Assembly: GCF_035181385.1 (NCBI RefSeq)
Contig: NZ_JAXCJK010000001.1
Coordinates: forward strand, 310,001-374,000
Source: Moraxella sp035181385
Lineage (GTDB): Bacteria; Pseudomonadota; Gammaproteobacteria; Pseudomonadales; Moraxellaceae
DNA length: 64,000 bases
Direction: 5' to 3'
The stretch's first letter is position 1. Every line of letters starts with the position of its first letter. The notes below the pieces were generated by a model. It was not told the DNA's origin. It saw only the letters and a list, made by a program, of their open reading frames with translations, and did not search any database. This document shows positions 44,968 to 54,740 of this stretch, one piece after another. The position numbers were made by a program, and so were the translations under genes.

Positions 44968-46359
44968 TTATTTGGGTGCAACCATCTCGTGGGGCTTGAC
45001 CCACTCGTCAAACTCGCTTTCACTCAAAAGGTTCAGCTCTACCGCCACTTGCTTTAAGGTTTTGTTTTCTTTAAAGGCGGTTTTGGCGACTTTGGCGGCG
45101 TTTTCATAGCCGATTTTGCGATTGAGAGCGGTAACCAGCATCAATGAATTGTGCAAAAAGTGGTCAATTTTTTCACGGTTTGGTTCAATGCCCACCGCAC
45201 AGTTGTCATTAAAACTTGTACACGCATCAGCAAGCAAGCGAATGGACTGCAACAGATTGTAGCCAATGACAGGCATAAAGACATTAAGTTCAAAATTGCC
45301 AGATGCCCCTGCCAAGTTGATGGTAACATCGTTGCCCATCACTTGTGCCACCACCATCGTCATCGCCTCCGATTGGGTGGGATTGACTTTACCAGGCATA
45401 ATAGAGCTACCTGGTTCATTTTCAGGAATGGACAACTCGCCCAAGCCACAGCGAGGGCCAGACGCAAGCCAGCGGACATCGTTGGCGATTTTGTTGAGAC
45501 TTGCTGCCAAAGTTTTTAGAGCGCCTGAGGCAAACACCTCAGCATCTCGTGCCGCCAAAGCCTCAAATTTGTTGGGGGCGGTTACAAAGGGCAAGCCTGT
45601 CAATTGGGCGATTTGTTCGGCGGATTTGACGGCATAGTCTGGGTGGCTGTTGAGTCCTGTGCCCACCGCTGTGCCACCAAGGGGCAACTGGTACAAGCCT
45701 TGCAAGGCGTTGTCAAGGCGAACCAATGCCAAATCCAGCTGTGCCACATAAGCACTAAATTCTTGCCCCAAAGTGAGTGGCGTGGCGTCTTGTAGGTGTG
45801 TGCGTCCGATTTTGACAATGTCGGCAAAGTCATCGGCTTTTTTGGACAAGGTATCACGCAGTGCCTTGACCGCAGGAATGAGCGTTTGGTTGATTTGCAC
45901 TGCACTTGCCACCCGAATGGCGGTGGGGAAGCTGTCGTTGGTGGATTGGGCGTGGTTTACATGGTCGTTGGGGTGAATGGGCTTGTACGAGCCTTTGGGG
46001 CTACCTGCCAGTTCGTTGGCGATGTTGGCAAGCACTTCGTTCATATTCATATTGGACTGTGTGCCTGAGCCTGTCTGCCACACCACAAGCGGAAATTGGT
46101 CTAGATGTTCACCTGCCAAAATCTTGTCGCACGCTTTGATAATCAGTTGTTTTTGTTCGTCTTCAATTCGCCCCAAAGACGCATTGGTGATGGCAGCGGC
46201 TTTTTTGACGGTTGCCATCGCTTGAATCAACGGCTGTGGCAGGGTTTCGCCACCGATTTTAAAATTATCACGGCTACGCTGGGTTTGGGCACCAAAGTAG
46301 GCTTGGGCGGGGACTTGTACCTCGCCCATGGTGTCTTTTTCAATGCGAATGTCGGTCAT
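44968..46359 (-). CDS. fumC: Fumarate hydratase class II
   Basis: A 463-residue TCA-cycle enzyme converting fumarate to malate. GSGTQSNMNMNEVLANIA and the fumarase/aspartase signature GSSIMPGKVNPTQ (about residues 317-329) with the catalytic Ser are present. This is the iron-independent, oxygen-stable class. The local base composition is more GC-rich than its neighbours, which explains the many open antisense frames over it. Confidence 0.96.
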   Translation of the reverse strand: MTDIRIEKDTMGEVQVPAQAYFGAQTQRSRDNFKIGGETLPQPLIQAMATVKKAAAITNASLGRIEDEQKQLIIKACDKILAGEHLDQFPLVVWQTGSGTQSNMNMNEVLANIANELAGSPKGSYKPIHPNDHVNHAQSTNDSFPTAIRVASAVQINQTLIPAVKALRDTLSKKADDFADIVKIGRTHLQDATPLTLGQEFSAYVAQLDLALVRLDNALQGLYQLPLGGTAVGTGLNSHPDYAVKSAEQIAQLTGLPFVTAPNKFEALAARDAEVFASGALKTLAASLNKIANDVRWLASGPRCGLGELSIPENEPGSSIMPGKVNPTQSEAMTMVVAQVMGNDVTINLAGASGNFELNVFMPVIGYNLLQSIRLLADACTSFNDNCAVGIEPNREKIDHFLHNSLMLVTALNRKIGYENAAKVAKTAFKENKTLKQVAVELNLLSESEFDEWVKPHEMVAPK

Positions 46360-46508
46360 AAAATATTTCCTTTTTTAATACAAAAATTGTTAAAATGATT
46401 GAATTGCTATACCATCATTAACTATACCATCATTAAAATTAATTTTCAATCACTAATCATTATCATTTTTAAATGATAATATTTTCTAAATAAACTTGGA
46501 AAGCCATC

Positions 46509-47084
46509 ATGGTCAGCCACTTAGATAGCGGTCATTTACGCAAAACCATTCGTCAGCAACGCAAAAATTTGACCACCAAACAACGCAAAAATTTTGCATT
46601 TTTAGCAAATTTGCACCTACCAAAATTAGCTAAAATTTTACCAAAAAATGCCAAAATTGGACTTTATCTGGATAATTTTGGCGAGTTGCCTACTGGTGTG
46701 ATTGTCAAATTTTGCCAAAAACATGGCTTTATGCCCTATTTACCAATCACCAAAAAAGAAACAGCCTTAACTTTTTCTCCAGTATTTTATGATTTAAAAA
46801 AAATACCACTAAAACGCCATGCACTTGGCATGAAAGAACCATTTGCCAAAAATACTGTCTTAGCCAGCCAGCTAGACTGCATCATCTGCCCTTTGGTGGC
46901 GGTGGATCAGCTGGGCAATCGGCTGGGTATGGGTGGCGGGTTTTATGACCGCACCTTTGCCACTTTTAGGGGTTTAAAAGTGGGCTGGTGCTATGACTTT
47001 CAGATGGTGGAGCGATTGGTGGTGAATGATTGGGATTTGGGGGTGGATATGGTAGTAACAAATAAAGGCATTATTAGATTTTAA
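46509..47084 (+). CDS. fau: 5-formyltetrahydrofolate cyclo-ligase
   Basis: A 191-residue enzyme converting 5-formyl-THF to 5,10-methenyl-THF with ATP. LRKTIRQQRKNLT at the N-terminus, LDCIICPLVAVDQLGNRLGMGGGFYDRTFA (about residues 119-148) and a tail motif VGWCYDFQMVERL are family-typical. The gene is unusually rich in AAAATTT-type words in its first half. Confidence 0.92.
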   Translation: MVSHLDSGHLRKTIRQQRKNLTTKQRKNFAFLANLHLPKLAKILPKNAKIGLYLDNFGELPTGVIVKFCQKHGFMPYLPITKKETALTFSPVFYDLKKIPLKRHALGMKEPFAKNTVLASQLDCIICPLVAVDQLGNRLGMGGGFYDRTFATFRGLKVGWCYDFQMVERLVVNDWDLGVDMVVTNKGIIRF

Positions 47085-47150
47085 GCAAGGTTGAAGCATT
47101 GAACAAGTGAATATTTTTTAAAATATCAAAAAGACACTCTACAAAGAAAT

Positions 47151-47184
47151 AAAAAAAACCGCTTAGCACATCAGCGGTTTTTTT
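47151..47184. terminator. Bidirectional terminator after fau
   Basis: Eight A, CCGCT, a 9-base loop, AGCGG and seven T; convergent with the TerD-family gene. Confidence 0.85.
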
Positions 47185-47197
47185 ATGTCAAAAAAAA

Positions 47198-47872
47198 TTA
47201 TTTAGAGCCTCGACCCCAACTAAATCCCCATTTATAATAATCATCACATTCTTTATGACCTTTATGAAAAGTAATTTCTTTTCTTACCATCATTTGATTA
47301 TCTATAAAATCAATGCTTGCGATAGCACAAAAGCCTCTACTATCATTTTGCTCGCCCATTTCAACGACAATATCAGGCTGACTTGGGACTTTAATGGTTA
47401 CGATCGCATCGGAATGTGCCCATCTTGCAACACCATCATAAATAAAGCAGTAGATGATAATCCGCTTAAGCTCTTTAATACCTCGTGGATTTATCAAAAT
47501 ATTTTCACCTGTAACACTATCTCCATTTCTGTCGTCTCCACAATGCCAAATCCAAGGAGCTTGGGTGTAGCACCCCTGAGCGGTTTGTTGCGTCCTTGGG
47601 CCACCACGATTGTGCGAAAATTGTACGCCGTCAATTACACCTGCATGACCACTATTTAACTGATAGTAGCACCCCAAATCCAAGTCAACATCTCGAACAG
47701 TGTTAAATAATTTAAGTAAAAATCGATTATCACTTTTATTTTTAGACCAGTTTAAATTAATAATAATCTCATCACTGCTTTTTGATAAGTTTATTTTAGT
47801 TGAATCACCTGATTTCTCCAACACAATTTTACTTAAAGAAATCTTAGGCTTTTTTGTGATATTTATTACCAT
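47198..47872 (-). CDS. TerD-family (tellurite/stress) protein
   Basis: A 224-residue protein. INLNWSKNKSDNRFLLKLF, then VDLDLGCYYQLNSGHAGVIDGVQF and GDDRNGDSVTGENILINPRGI carry the calcium-binding acidic clusters and GD-motif of TerD/TerA proteins. It lies next to the remnant of a second terD gene, so it is part of a decayed ter-type cluster. Stress or phage-defence roles have been suggested for ter clusters; nothing specific can be said here. Confidence 0.8.
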   Translation of the reverse strand: MVINITKKPKISLSKIVLEKSGDSTKINLSKSSDEIIINLNWSKNKSDNRFLLKLFNTVRDVDLDLGCYYQLNSGHAGVIDGVQFSHNRGGPRTQQTAQGCYTQAPWIWHCGDDRNGDSVTGENILINPRGIKELKRIIIYCFIYDGVARWAHSDAIVTIKVPSQPDIVVEMGEQNDSRGFCAIASIDFIDNQMMVRKEITFHKGHKECDDYYKWGFSWGRGSK

Positions 47873-47943
47873 TTTATACCCTTATCTAATTAAAAAAATA
47901 AAGAATGAATAGGTCATTCTTTATTTTTTAAGCTTACAGATTG

Positions 47944-48072
47944 TTAAATATTAATACCATAATTTCTGGCCAATGCCCCTAATCCACCTGCAAAACCTTG
48001 ACCAATAGCACGAAATTTCCATTCAGCATTATGTCTATATATCTCACCAAATATCATAGCAGTTTCGGTAAA
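47944..48072 (-). pseudogene. 3' remnant of a terD-type gene
   Basis: The minus strand reads FTETAMIFGEIYRHNAEW, KFRAIGQGFAGGLGALARN and YGINI, then stop. This is the highly conserved C-terminus of TerD/TerE/TerZ proteins. Upstream of about 48072 the homology stops abruptly and an in-frame stop follows within 18 bp. About three quarters of the gene are missing. The breakpoint coincides with the beginning of the segment carrying the XRE gene at 48157. Confidence 0.85.
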
Positions 48073-48156
48073 TGTTGCTATACACGATTAACCACCAACA
48101 TACAATGTTTGCAGAATGCACAATTTATGGTTAAAATCACTCAAAAAGTGGGTATT

Positions 48157-48582
48157 ATGAAGAATGTCAATCAAAAAATTAAGATTATGCGAGAAATTAA
48201 TCAGTGGTCTCAAGAAGAAATGGCACAAAAGTTGCATATGTCTGTTAATGGTTACGCCAAGATAGAACGTGGTGAGACGAAGCTGACGTTAAACAAACTT
48301 GAGCAAATTGCACAGGTCTTTGATTTGGATGTATTTGAATTCATGCAAAGCACAAATAAAAATATTTACTTTTTGATGAATAATGATAGTGCTGATAATA
48401 ACACGGTATATTGCGGTTCTGATGAGAATATGATGAAAGAAAATGAAAAGTTAAAATTATCTTTAAAACATAAAGATGAACTGCTAGCTAATAAAGATAT
48501 TTTATTAGCACAGAAGCAAAATGAAATAAATTCTTTAAGGGAGATTATCGGATTGTTAAAGCAAAATAAAGCGATGTCCTAA
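48157..48582 (+). CDS. XRE-family regulator with coiled-coil tail
   Basis: About 141 residues from the ATG at 48157; the longer frame back to 47998 runs through the terD remnant and is not coding. HTH region: KIMREINQWSQEEMAQKLHMSVNGYAKIERGETKLTLNKLEQIAQVF. The second half is a Lys/Glu/Leu coiled coil (NEKLKLSLKHKDELLANKDILLAQKQNEINSLREIIGLL). It resembles in layout the truncated regulator at 13875. It probably arrived by insertion into the ter cluster. Targets unknown. Confidence 0.8.
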   Translation: MKNVNQKIKIMREINQWSQEEMAQKLHMSVNGYAKIERGETKLTLNKLEQIAQVFDLDVFEFMQSTNKNIYFLMNNDSADNNTVYCGSDENMMKENEKLKLSLKHKDELLANKDILLAQKQNEINSLREIIGLLKQNKAMS

Positions 48583-48637
48583 ACCATCGCTGAAAATAAG
48601 GCATAAAATAATTCATCAAAAATTGTCATTTAAGTCA

Positions 48638-49699
48638 TTAACCCACCATCTCACACGCCACCTTAATCGCCTGAATCAAACTGCTACTACTTGCACGCCC
48701 AGTACCTGCCAAATCCAGTGCTGTACCATGGTCTACCGAGGTGCGTACATAAGGCAAACCCAATGTAATATTGACCGTATCACCAAAACCATGTGATTTG
48801 AGCGGTGCCAATCCTTGGTCATGATACATGGCGATGATGGCATCTGCTTGGGACAGATGTTTGTCAGTAAAAATCGTATCGGCAGGCATGGCAAGACTGA
48901 TATCCACACCTTCATCACGAAATTCTTGTAATACAGGATTGATGACACTCATTTCTTCATCGCCCAGATGACCACTCTCGCCTGCGTGCGGATTCAGTCC
49001 ACAAACCAAGATTTTTGGGTTTCGTATGCCAAATTGGTTTTTCATTTGGGCATAAGTAATGGCAACTGTTTGGCGGACTTCTGTGGGTGTAACAGCATCT
49101 GGTACTTCTTTTAAAGGAATGTGCGTAGTAACAAGTGCCACACGCATTTTAGCATTAGCAAGCATCATCACCACCTTATCACAGCCTGCTTTGTGCATGA
49201 AATATTCGGTATGTCCGCTGAAAATCTCACCATCAGCAAGGCAAATTCCACCATCAATCATCACCGACTTTTGAATGGGTGCGGTAACAATCGCCCCAAT
49301 CACGCCTTTATTTGCCAAAGTGTGTGCCAGATTCAACTGACGCTCTACCATACTGGCGTTATTTGCGTTTAATTGACCTGCAATGACTTTATCTTTACAA
49401 TGAGTATTCAAGATAAATACACCATGTGGTAAACTTTTATCTTGGGCAAAAGTCATGATTTCATCACCATCAATCACGGTAAAATTTGGAGCTTTATCAA
49501 TCGCACCCACCGCTTGTAGCTCATTGATACGCTCATTAAAAGCGTGAATGTCAGCTATAATAAACAGTGGTTTTGGTAGCACATCATCATGATGGCAGAG
49601 CACATCAATGACGATATCCATACCAATGCCAGCAGGCTCACCTGTGGTAATGAGCAATGGCTTTTTGGCTTGTTGCATACAATTGGGCGTGATGGTCAT
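48638..49699 (-). CDS. pdxA: 4-hydroxythreonine-4-phosphate dehydrogenase
   Basis: A 353-residue pyridoxal-phosphate biosynthesis enzyme. TTGEPAGIGMDIV at the N-terminus, FSGHTEYF and the metal-binding ILVCGLNPHAGESGHLGDEE and AIIAMYHDQGLAPLKSHGFGDTVNITLGLP segments are diagnostic. Slightly longer than E. coli PdxA (329). Divergent from dnaB. Confidence 0.95.
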   Translation of the reverse strand: MTITPNCMQQAKKPLLITTGEPAGIGMDIVIDVLCHHDDVLPKPLFIIADIHAFNERINELQAVGAIDKAPNFTVIDGDEIMTFAQDKSLPHGVFILNTHCKDKVIAGQLNANNASMVERQLNLAHTLANKGVIGAIVTAPIQKSVMIDGGICLADGEIFSGHTEYFMHKAGCDKVVMMLANAKMRVALVTTHIPLKEVPDAVTPTEVRQTVAITYAQMKNQFGIRNPKILVCGLNPHAGESGHLGDEEMSVINPVLQEFRDEGVDISLAMPADTIFTDKHLSQADAIIAMYHDQGLAPLKSHGFGDTVNITLGLPYVRTSVDHGTALDLAGTGRASSSSLIQAIKVACEMVG

Positions 49700-49877
49700 G
49701 ACGACATACTCTTAAAATGATTTGAAAAATGATGAAAAGGATTGTTTGATGAGTGGTTGTTTATCAACAAAGATAAGTGGTGGGAAAATTTAGCACTTAT
49801 TATAATGTTTTTGTGCTAAAATTCGCATTTAAATTAGCAATTTTTCTTTTTAGTTTTTTTAAAGATGGTTAATCAAG

Positions 49878-51296
49878 ATGGCAAAAACAGCCAAACAAAC
49901 AAAGACTGATCCAAAAGTAGATGATCTATTAAGTCTGCAGCCACCGCATAACATAGAGATTGAGAGAGCCTTGCTTGCGTCTTTGATGAGCATTGATGAG
50001 TCTTTTGAAAAGATTGATAACATCGTCAGTGATGATGATTTTTATGGCGAAAGACACAAGCACATCTTTCGAGCAATCACACATCTATCAAGAGTGAATC
50101 AGCCTTATGACAGTCTGATGGTCTATGACTATTTAAACACCCAAAATCTGCTCAATACCGCAGGCGGTGAAGAATATCTCATGCAGATTAACCAAAGCCC
50201 TGCAACTTTATTCAATCTTGTGCCATATGCCGAGCGAGTGCGTGAGTTTTCGGTATACCGACAGCTCATCAAAGCCGCCAATAATATGCTCAATCTTGCC
50301 TACCACCCAAAAAAACAAACGGTGAGCGAGATTCTTGACACAGTAGAGGCTGATATTTTTCGTATCAATGAAAACTACACCAGTGGTGCAAGCAAACAAG
50401 GCGTACAAAATGTAACTGACATTTTGCAAAATGTCACCAATCAACTTGCTGAACTAAAAGCACGAGATGGCTCAATCATTGGTCTTGCCACGCCCTTTGA
50501 AGAGCTCAACAATAAAACCCAAGGTTTACAAAAAGGCGACATGATTGTCGTGGCGGCTCGCCCATCAATGGGTAAGACGACTTTTGCAATGAATTTGGCA
50601 GAATCTGTGCTCATGCAAGGCTTGCCCGTGGTGGTCTTTTCGATGGAGATGCCCGCCGAATCTATCGTTACTCGTATGTTGTCATCTTTGGGTCAAATCA
50701 ACCAAACCAACCTGCGTTCTGGCAACATGAGCGAACAAGAATGGGCTCAGCTGTCTACTGCCATCACCATGCTCCAAGATACGCATCTGTATGTGGACGC
50801 ACGCACCAACTTACCACCGACCGAGATTCGCTCAACTTGTCGTCGCATCGCTAAAAACCACGAAAACGGTCTTGGTATGATCATCATTGACTATTTGCAA
50901 CTGATGAAAGTGCCTGGCATGGAGAATAACCGTGTCGGCGAGATTGGCGAGATTAGCCGCAGTATCAAAGCATTAGCCCGTGAGATGAATTGTCCTGTCG
51001 TGGCGTTATCCCAGCTTAACCGTAGCCTTGAAAACAGGCCCAATAAACGCCCTGTGATGTCAGATTTGCGTGAATCAGGAGCGATTGAACAAGACGCTGA
51101 CCTCATCATGTTCATCTATCGTGATGAGGTGTACAATAAAGACAAAGCAGACAACAAAGGCTTTACTGAGATCATCATTGGCAAACAGCGTAACGGCCCA
51201 ATTGGCACCGTGCCACTACGCTTTGAAGGGCAATTTACTCGTTTTAGTAATTTTATTGCAGGATATGGTATGCCTGATGATTATGAAGAAGGCTAA
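49878..51296 (+). CDS. dnaB: Replicative DNA helicase DnaB
   Basis: A 472-residue hexameric 5'-3' helicase of the replication fork. N-terminal DnaG-interaction domain (PPHNIEIERALLASLMSIDESFEKI), linker, then the RecA-like domain with Walker A ARPSMGKTTFAMNLAESV (about residues 224-241) and Walker B MIIIDYLQLM. Arginine-finger region GKQRNGPIGTV. Full length, no intein. alr follows 97 bp later. Confidence 0.97.
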   Translation: MAKTAKQTKTDPKVDDLLSLQPPHNIEIERALLASLMSIDESFEKIDNIVSDDDFYGERHKHIFRAITHLSRVNQPYDSLMVYDYLNTQNLLNTAGGEEYLMQINQSPATLFNLVPYAERVREFSVYRQLIKAANNMLNLAYHPKKQTVSEILDTVEADIFRINENYTSGASKQGVQNVTDILQNVTNQLAELKARDGSIIGLATPFEELNNKTQGLQKGDMIVVAARPSMGKTTFAMNLAESVLMQGLPVVVFSMEMPAESIVTRMLSSLGQINQTNLRSGNMSEQEWAQLSTAITMLQDTHLYVDARTNLPPTEIRSTCRRIAKNHENGLGMIIIDYLQLMKVPGMENNRVGEIGEISRSIKALAREMNCPVVALSQLNRSLENRPNKRPVMSDLRESGAIEQDADLIMFIYRDEVYNKDKADNKGFTEIIIGKQRNGPIGTVPLRFEGQFTRFSNFIAGYGMPDDYEEG

Positions 51297-51393
51297 ATCA
51301 TCTTTAAGTCATCAGCTTTTTAAAGTCATTAGGTTTTAAGCCACCATATTCAAGACATCAAAGCACTCTACCAAACCAACAACCAATCATACC

Positions 51394-52521
51394 ATGCGAA
51401 ATACCACTTTAACCATCAATCAATCTGCTCTGCGTCACAATTTATCTGTGATTAAAAATCAGCTCAGTGCTACTTATCCTGCCAAAGTTATGACAATGGT
51501 CAAAGCCAATGCCTATGGGCATGGTGTCTCGTATGTCATCGCAGGGTTGGCTGATGCAGACGCTTTTGGTGTGGCATGTTTAAGTGAGGCTTTAGAAGTT
51601 AAAAAAACTTGCGATATCCTAGGCATTAAAAAACCCATCGTACTGATTGAAGGTGTATTTGATGAAAATGAATGGCTTGTGGCATTAAAGCACGACTTTG
51701 GCTGTGTCATTCATAATGAACAACAGCTTGGCTTTGCCATCAAACACCCTGCTGATAACGACCGATTTATCCATACCATTTGGCTAAAATACAATACAGG
51801 TATGAACCGACTGGGCTTTGATCAAGAAGGTGTGATAAAAGCCGCCAATGCTTTAAATGATCTGGGATACAAAATGATTTTAACCAGTCATTTTGCTTGT
51901 GCTGACGAAAAAGACAACCCCATGACCAACAAGCAAATCACAAGATTTAATACACTTTTAGGCGAACTTCGCCATGCTGTTAGCAACGACATTCAAGGCT
52001 CGTTATGCAACTCAGCTGGCATATTCACACAAAAGGACAATCATCACAACTGGGTGCGTGCAGGCATTGCTTTATATGGCTCTAGTCCCTTTGCACACAT
52101 TTTAAGTCATGAACTTGGGCTACAACCTGTCATGATTTTTGGTGCACAAATCATGGCAATACAGGCAGTTAAAACAGGCGAAATGGTTGGCTATGGTGGA
52201 TTATGGACAGCAACCAAATCAAGTCGGATTGGCATTATCAGTTGTGGCTATGGCGATGGCTACCCCAGAGTGGTGGCAGATGCCTCTGTTGGTGTCGTTG
52301 TGGGAGATAAAGTCATACGCACGCCAATCATCGGACGAGTAGCAATGGATGTCATGATGATAGATTTAACCAACATCACTGCCGAAGTTGGTACGCCAGT
52401 CATTTTATGGGGTGCAGATGGTGCACCCAGCATTGATGAGGTTGCCACTTTTGCAGGAACAACTGGCTATGAGTTGATGTGTCGCACTACCACACGCCCC
52501 ATTCGAGCAGTCAAGTTTTAA
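51394..52521 (+). CDS. alr: Alanine racemase
   Basis: A 375-residue PLP enzyme making D-alanine for peptidoglycan. The PLP-lysine motif is MVKANAYGHG (about residues 34-43), and the second catalytic Tyr is in the MVGYGGLW segment. C-terminal domain: GRVAMDVMMIDLT. It follows dnaB, as in E. coli and many gammaproteobacteria. Confidence 0.95.
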   Translation: MRNTTLTINQSALRHNLSVIKNQLSATYPAKVMTMVKANAYGHGVSYVIAGLADADAFGVACLSEALEVKKTCDILGIKKPIVLIEGVFDENEWLVALKHDFGCVIHNEQQLGFAIKHPADNDRFIHTIWLKYNTGMNRLGFDQEGVIKAANALNDLGYKMILTSHFACADEKDNPMTNKQITRFNTLLGELRHAVSNDIQGSLCNSAGIFTQKDNHHNWVRAGIALYGSSPFAHILSHELGLQPVMIFGAQIMAIQAVKTGEMVGYGGLWTATKSSRIGIISCGYGDGYPRVVADASVGVVVGDKVIRTPIIGRVAMDVMMIDLTNITAEVGTPVILWGADGAPSIDEVATFAGTTGYELMCRTTTRPIRAVKF

Positions 52522-52717
52522 TTCATATCAAATACCGATGGCATCAAAACCGCAAAGCAACTAGAATACAAGGTGTCGTATTGCCATTTTACCCAACTTG
52601 CGTATTTTTTATTTATCGGTTTATCCATAATTTTATAGGTTTTTATTAAAAATACTGGTCATTTAAATTCAGCTTTGCTATACTTCAGTCGCTCCCCATT
52701 CAGTTAAGGGTATCATC

Positions 52718-53638
52718 ATGAGTATTCGCCATTTTCTTACCTTAAAGGATTTATCAAAACAAGAGTTACAAAACATCATCATTCGAGCAGTAGAACTAAA
52801 AAAGTTACAGCACGCAGGTGAGATTTATCGCCCGTTTGTAGGGCGAACACTTGCGATGATTTTTGAAAAATCCAGCACACGCACCCGAGTATCTTTTGAG
52901 GTGGGCATGGGTCAATTTGGCGGTCAGACAATATTTTTATCACCCAATGATACCCAGCTTGGGCGTGGCGAACCAATTGAAGATTCAGCTCGTGTCATCA
53001 GCTCTATGACTGATATTATCATGATTCGCACTTTTGCTCATGAACGATTAGAAACCTTTGCCAAGCATTCCTCTGTCCCTGTCATCAACGCCCTAACGGA
53101 CGATTACCACCCCTGCCAATTGCTTGCTGATATGCAAACTTACTTTGAACACAAAGGCAATATCAAGGGCAAAACCGTTACATGGGTGGGTGATGGCAAC
53201 AATATGTGCAACTCATACATTTTGGCATCTGAGCAATTTGGCTTTCATCTTAATATCGCCACACCAAAAGGCTATGAACCAAACAGTAATTTGCTCGCCC
53301 AATACGCCCACCGCCTAACTTTAACAAACAGCGTCTTAGATGCCGTCAAAGGCTCGCACCTTGTTGTTACTGATGTTTGGGCCAGCATGGGTCAAGAAGC
53401 CGAGCAGAAAAAACGCAAAGCAGATTTTGCTGGCTTTCAAATCACACCAAAGCTTTTGGATACCGCCGATAAAGATGTATTATTCATGCACTGCCTGCCT
53501 GCACACCGTGGCGAAGAAATCAGTGAAGACCTGCTAGACGACCCAAGAGCGGTGGTTTGGAGTGAAGCAGAAAACCGCTTATACGCCCAAAAAGCTCTGA
53601 TAGAATTTTTGCTAAAAGAGCAAATCAAGCCAAGCTGA
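52718..53638 (+). CDS. argF: Ornithine carbamoyltransferase
   Basis: A 306-residue arginine-pathway enzyme forming citrulline. Carbamoyl-phosphate motif SSTRTRVSFE (about residues 52-61), HPCQLLADMQTY (about 131-142) and the ornithine-side motif MHCLPAHRGEEIS (about 263-275). Typical anabolic length. Monocistronic. Confidence 0.95.
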   Translation: MSIRHFLTLKDLSKQELQNIIIRAVELKKLQHAGEIYRPFVGRTLAMIFEKSSTRTRVSFEVGMGQFGGQTIFLSPNDTQLGRGEPIEDSARVISSMTDIIMIRTFAHERLETFAKHSSVPVINALTDDYHPCQLLADMQTYFEHKGNIKGKTVTWVGDGNNMCNSYILASEQFGFHLNIATPKGYEPNSNLLAQYAHRLTLTNSVLDAVKGSHLVVTDVWASMGQEAEQKKRKADFAGFQITPKLLDTADKDVLFMHCLPAHRGEEISEDLLDDPRAVVWSEAENRLYAQKALIEFLLKEQIKPS

Positions 53639-53868
53639 TTTAGACCAAACGAATCAGCTGGTCATTTGTCGTACCAATACACCTAACGCATGGTTACAAA
53701 TCTACACAACAAATCACTTTTACTTTAGCAAATTTATGCTAAATTGATGGCGTGACAATTCTTGCTTTGCTTATCAAAGCCTTGTCAAACGACAGGGCTT
53801 TGATAAATGACAAGTAAGTTGATGGAAAAACCCACCCTGCCTCATTTAACTTTTATTAAAAAATACAT

Positions 53869-54573
53869 ATGCGTTCATTTCAATTCATCTCCGTTGCTGC
53901 TGCCGCTGCTTTATCTGCCATTGTTTCAACTAGCCATGCAAGTCAAAGCAACTATAACCGCATCAGTTTTAGCGTCAACGCCAAACAAGAAGTTGCCAAC
54001 GATGAAATTCAAGCCACTCTTACCAAGACAACTCAAGCAAAAACTGTTGCCGAGATTGCCAAAAATCTAAATAAAACCACCAATGATGCACTCATCATCG
54101 CCAAAAAATACCCCAATGTTGCCGTTAAAACCTCCTATCATGACACCTATCCACGCTATGGTACAAATCATCTCATTACAGGCTTTACAGGGCTGGCATC
54201 TATAGAAATTAAAAGCCAAGATTTAACAGAGGCCAGTCAGCTTATTGCCGAACTACAATCACTGATGGCATTGGAAAATTTATCATTTCATGTATCATCA
54301 AATGCCAATGACGCCATCAAAAAACAACTGATCTTAGATGCTGTCAAACACTTTCAAGAAGAAGCCGCCGTCATTAGCCAAGCCTTCGGTGCAAAAGATT
54401 ATAAAATCGTTTCGGTAAAGCTTGGTGATGACAACAATTATCACACACGCACCCTAGCACCAATGATGGCAATGGCAAAAGACGCCAGCATAGGCATTGA
54501 AAACCCAAAATTTGAAAGCGGTAAGACCACCATTGGCTATGATGTCAGCGGTACGATTGAGCTGATTAAATGA
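53869..54573 (+). CDS. SIMPL-domain (DUF541) periplasmic protein
   Basis: A 234-residue protein with signal peptide (ending TSHA). The mature part has the SIMPL/DUF541 pattern: SVNAKQEVANDEIQATLTKT, then YPNVAVKTSYHDTYPRYGTNHLITGFTGLASIEIKSQDLTEAS and a C-terminal VSGTIELIK. E. coli YggE, of this family, is linked to oxidative stress. Function in detail unknown. Confidence 0.85.
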   Translation: MRSFQFISVAAAAALSAIVSTSHASQSNYNRISFSVNAKQEVANDEIQATLTKTTQAKTVAEIAKNLNKTTNDALIIAKKYPNVAVKTSYHDTYPRYGTNHLITGFTGLASIEIKSQDLTEASQLIAELQSLMALENLSFHVSSNANDAIKKQLILDAVKHFQEEAAVISQAFGAKDYKIVSVKLGDDNNYHTRTLAPMMAMAKDASIGIENPKFESGKTTIGYDVSGTIELIK

Positions 54574-54740
54574 ATAAAAAGTGGTTTAGGTTTAAGCTTT
54601 GCTTAAAGCACCAAAATGGCAAAAGCAATAAAAATACTCTAAAAATCATCAACCTATACTTTTAAGGTTTTAAGACATCAAAAATCATGTTATCATGACG
54701 CCATTTTGACATCATCATCTCTTATTATTGGTGAATTTAT

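Noticed and set aside
45151..46398. Numerous long plus-strand frames opposite fumC
   Set aside because: They arise from the higher GC content and codon bias of fumC; the minus-strand protein is unmistakable.
47998..48156. Longer N-terminus for the XRE regulator
   Set aside because: This stretch is the reverse complement of the terD remnant; the HTH protein starts naturally at 48157.
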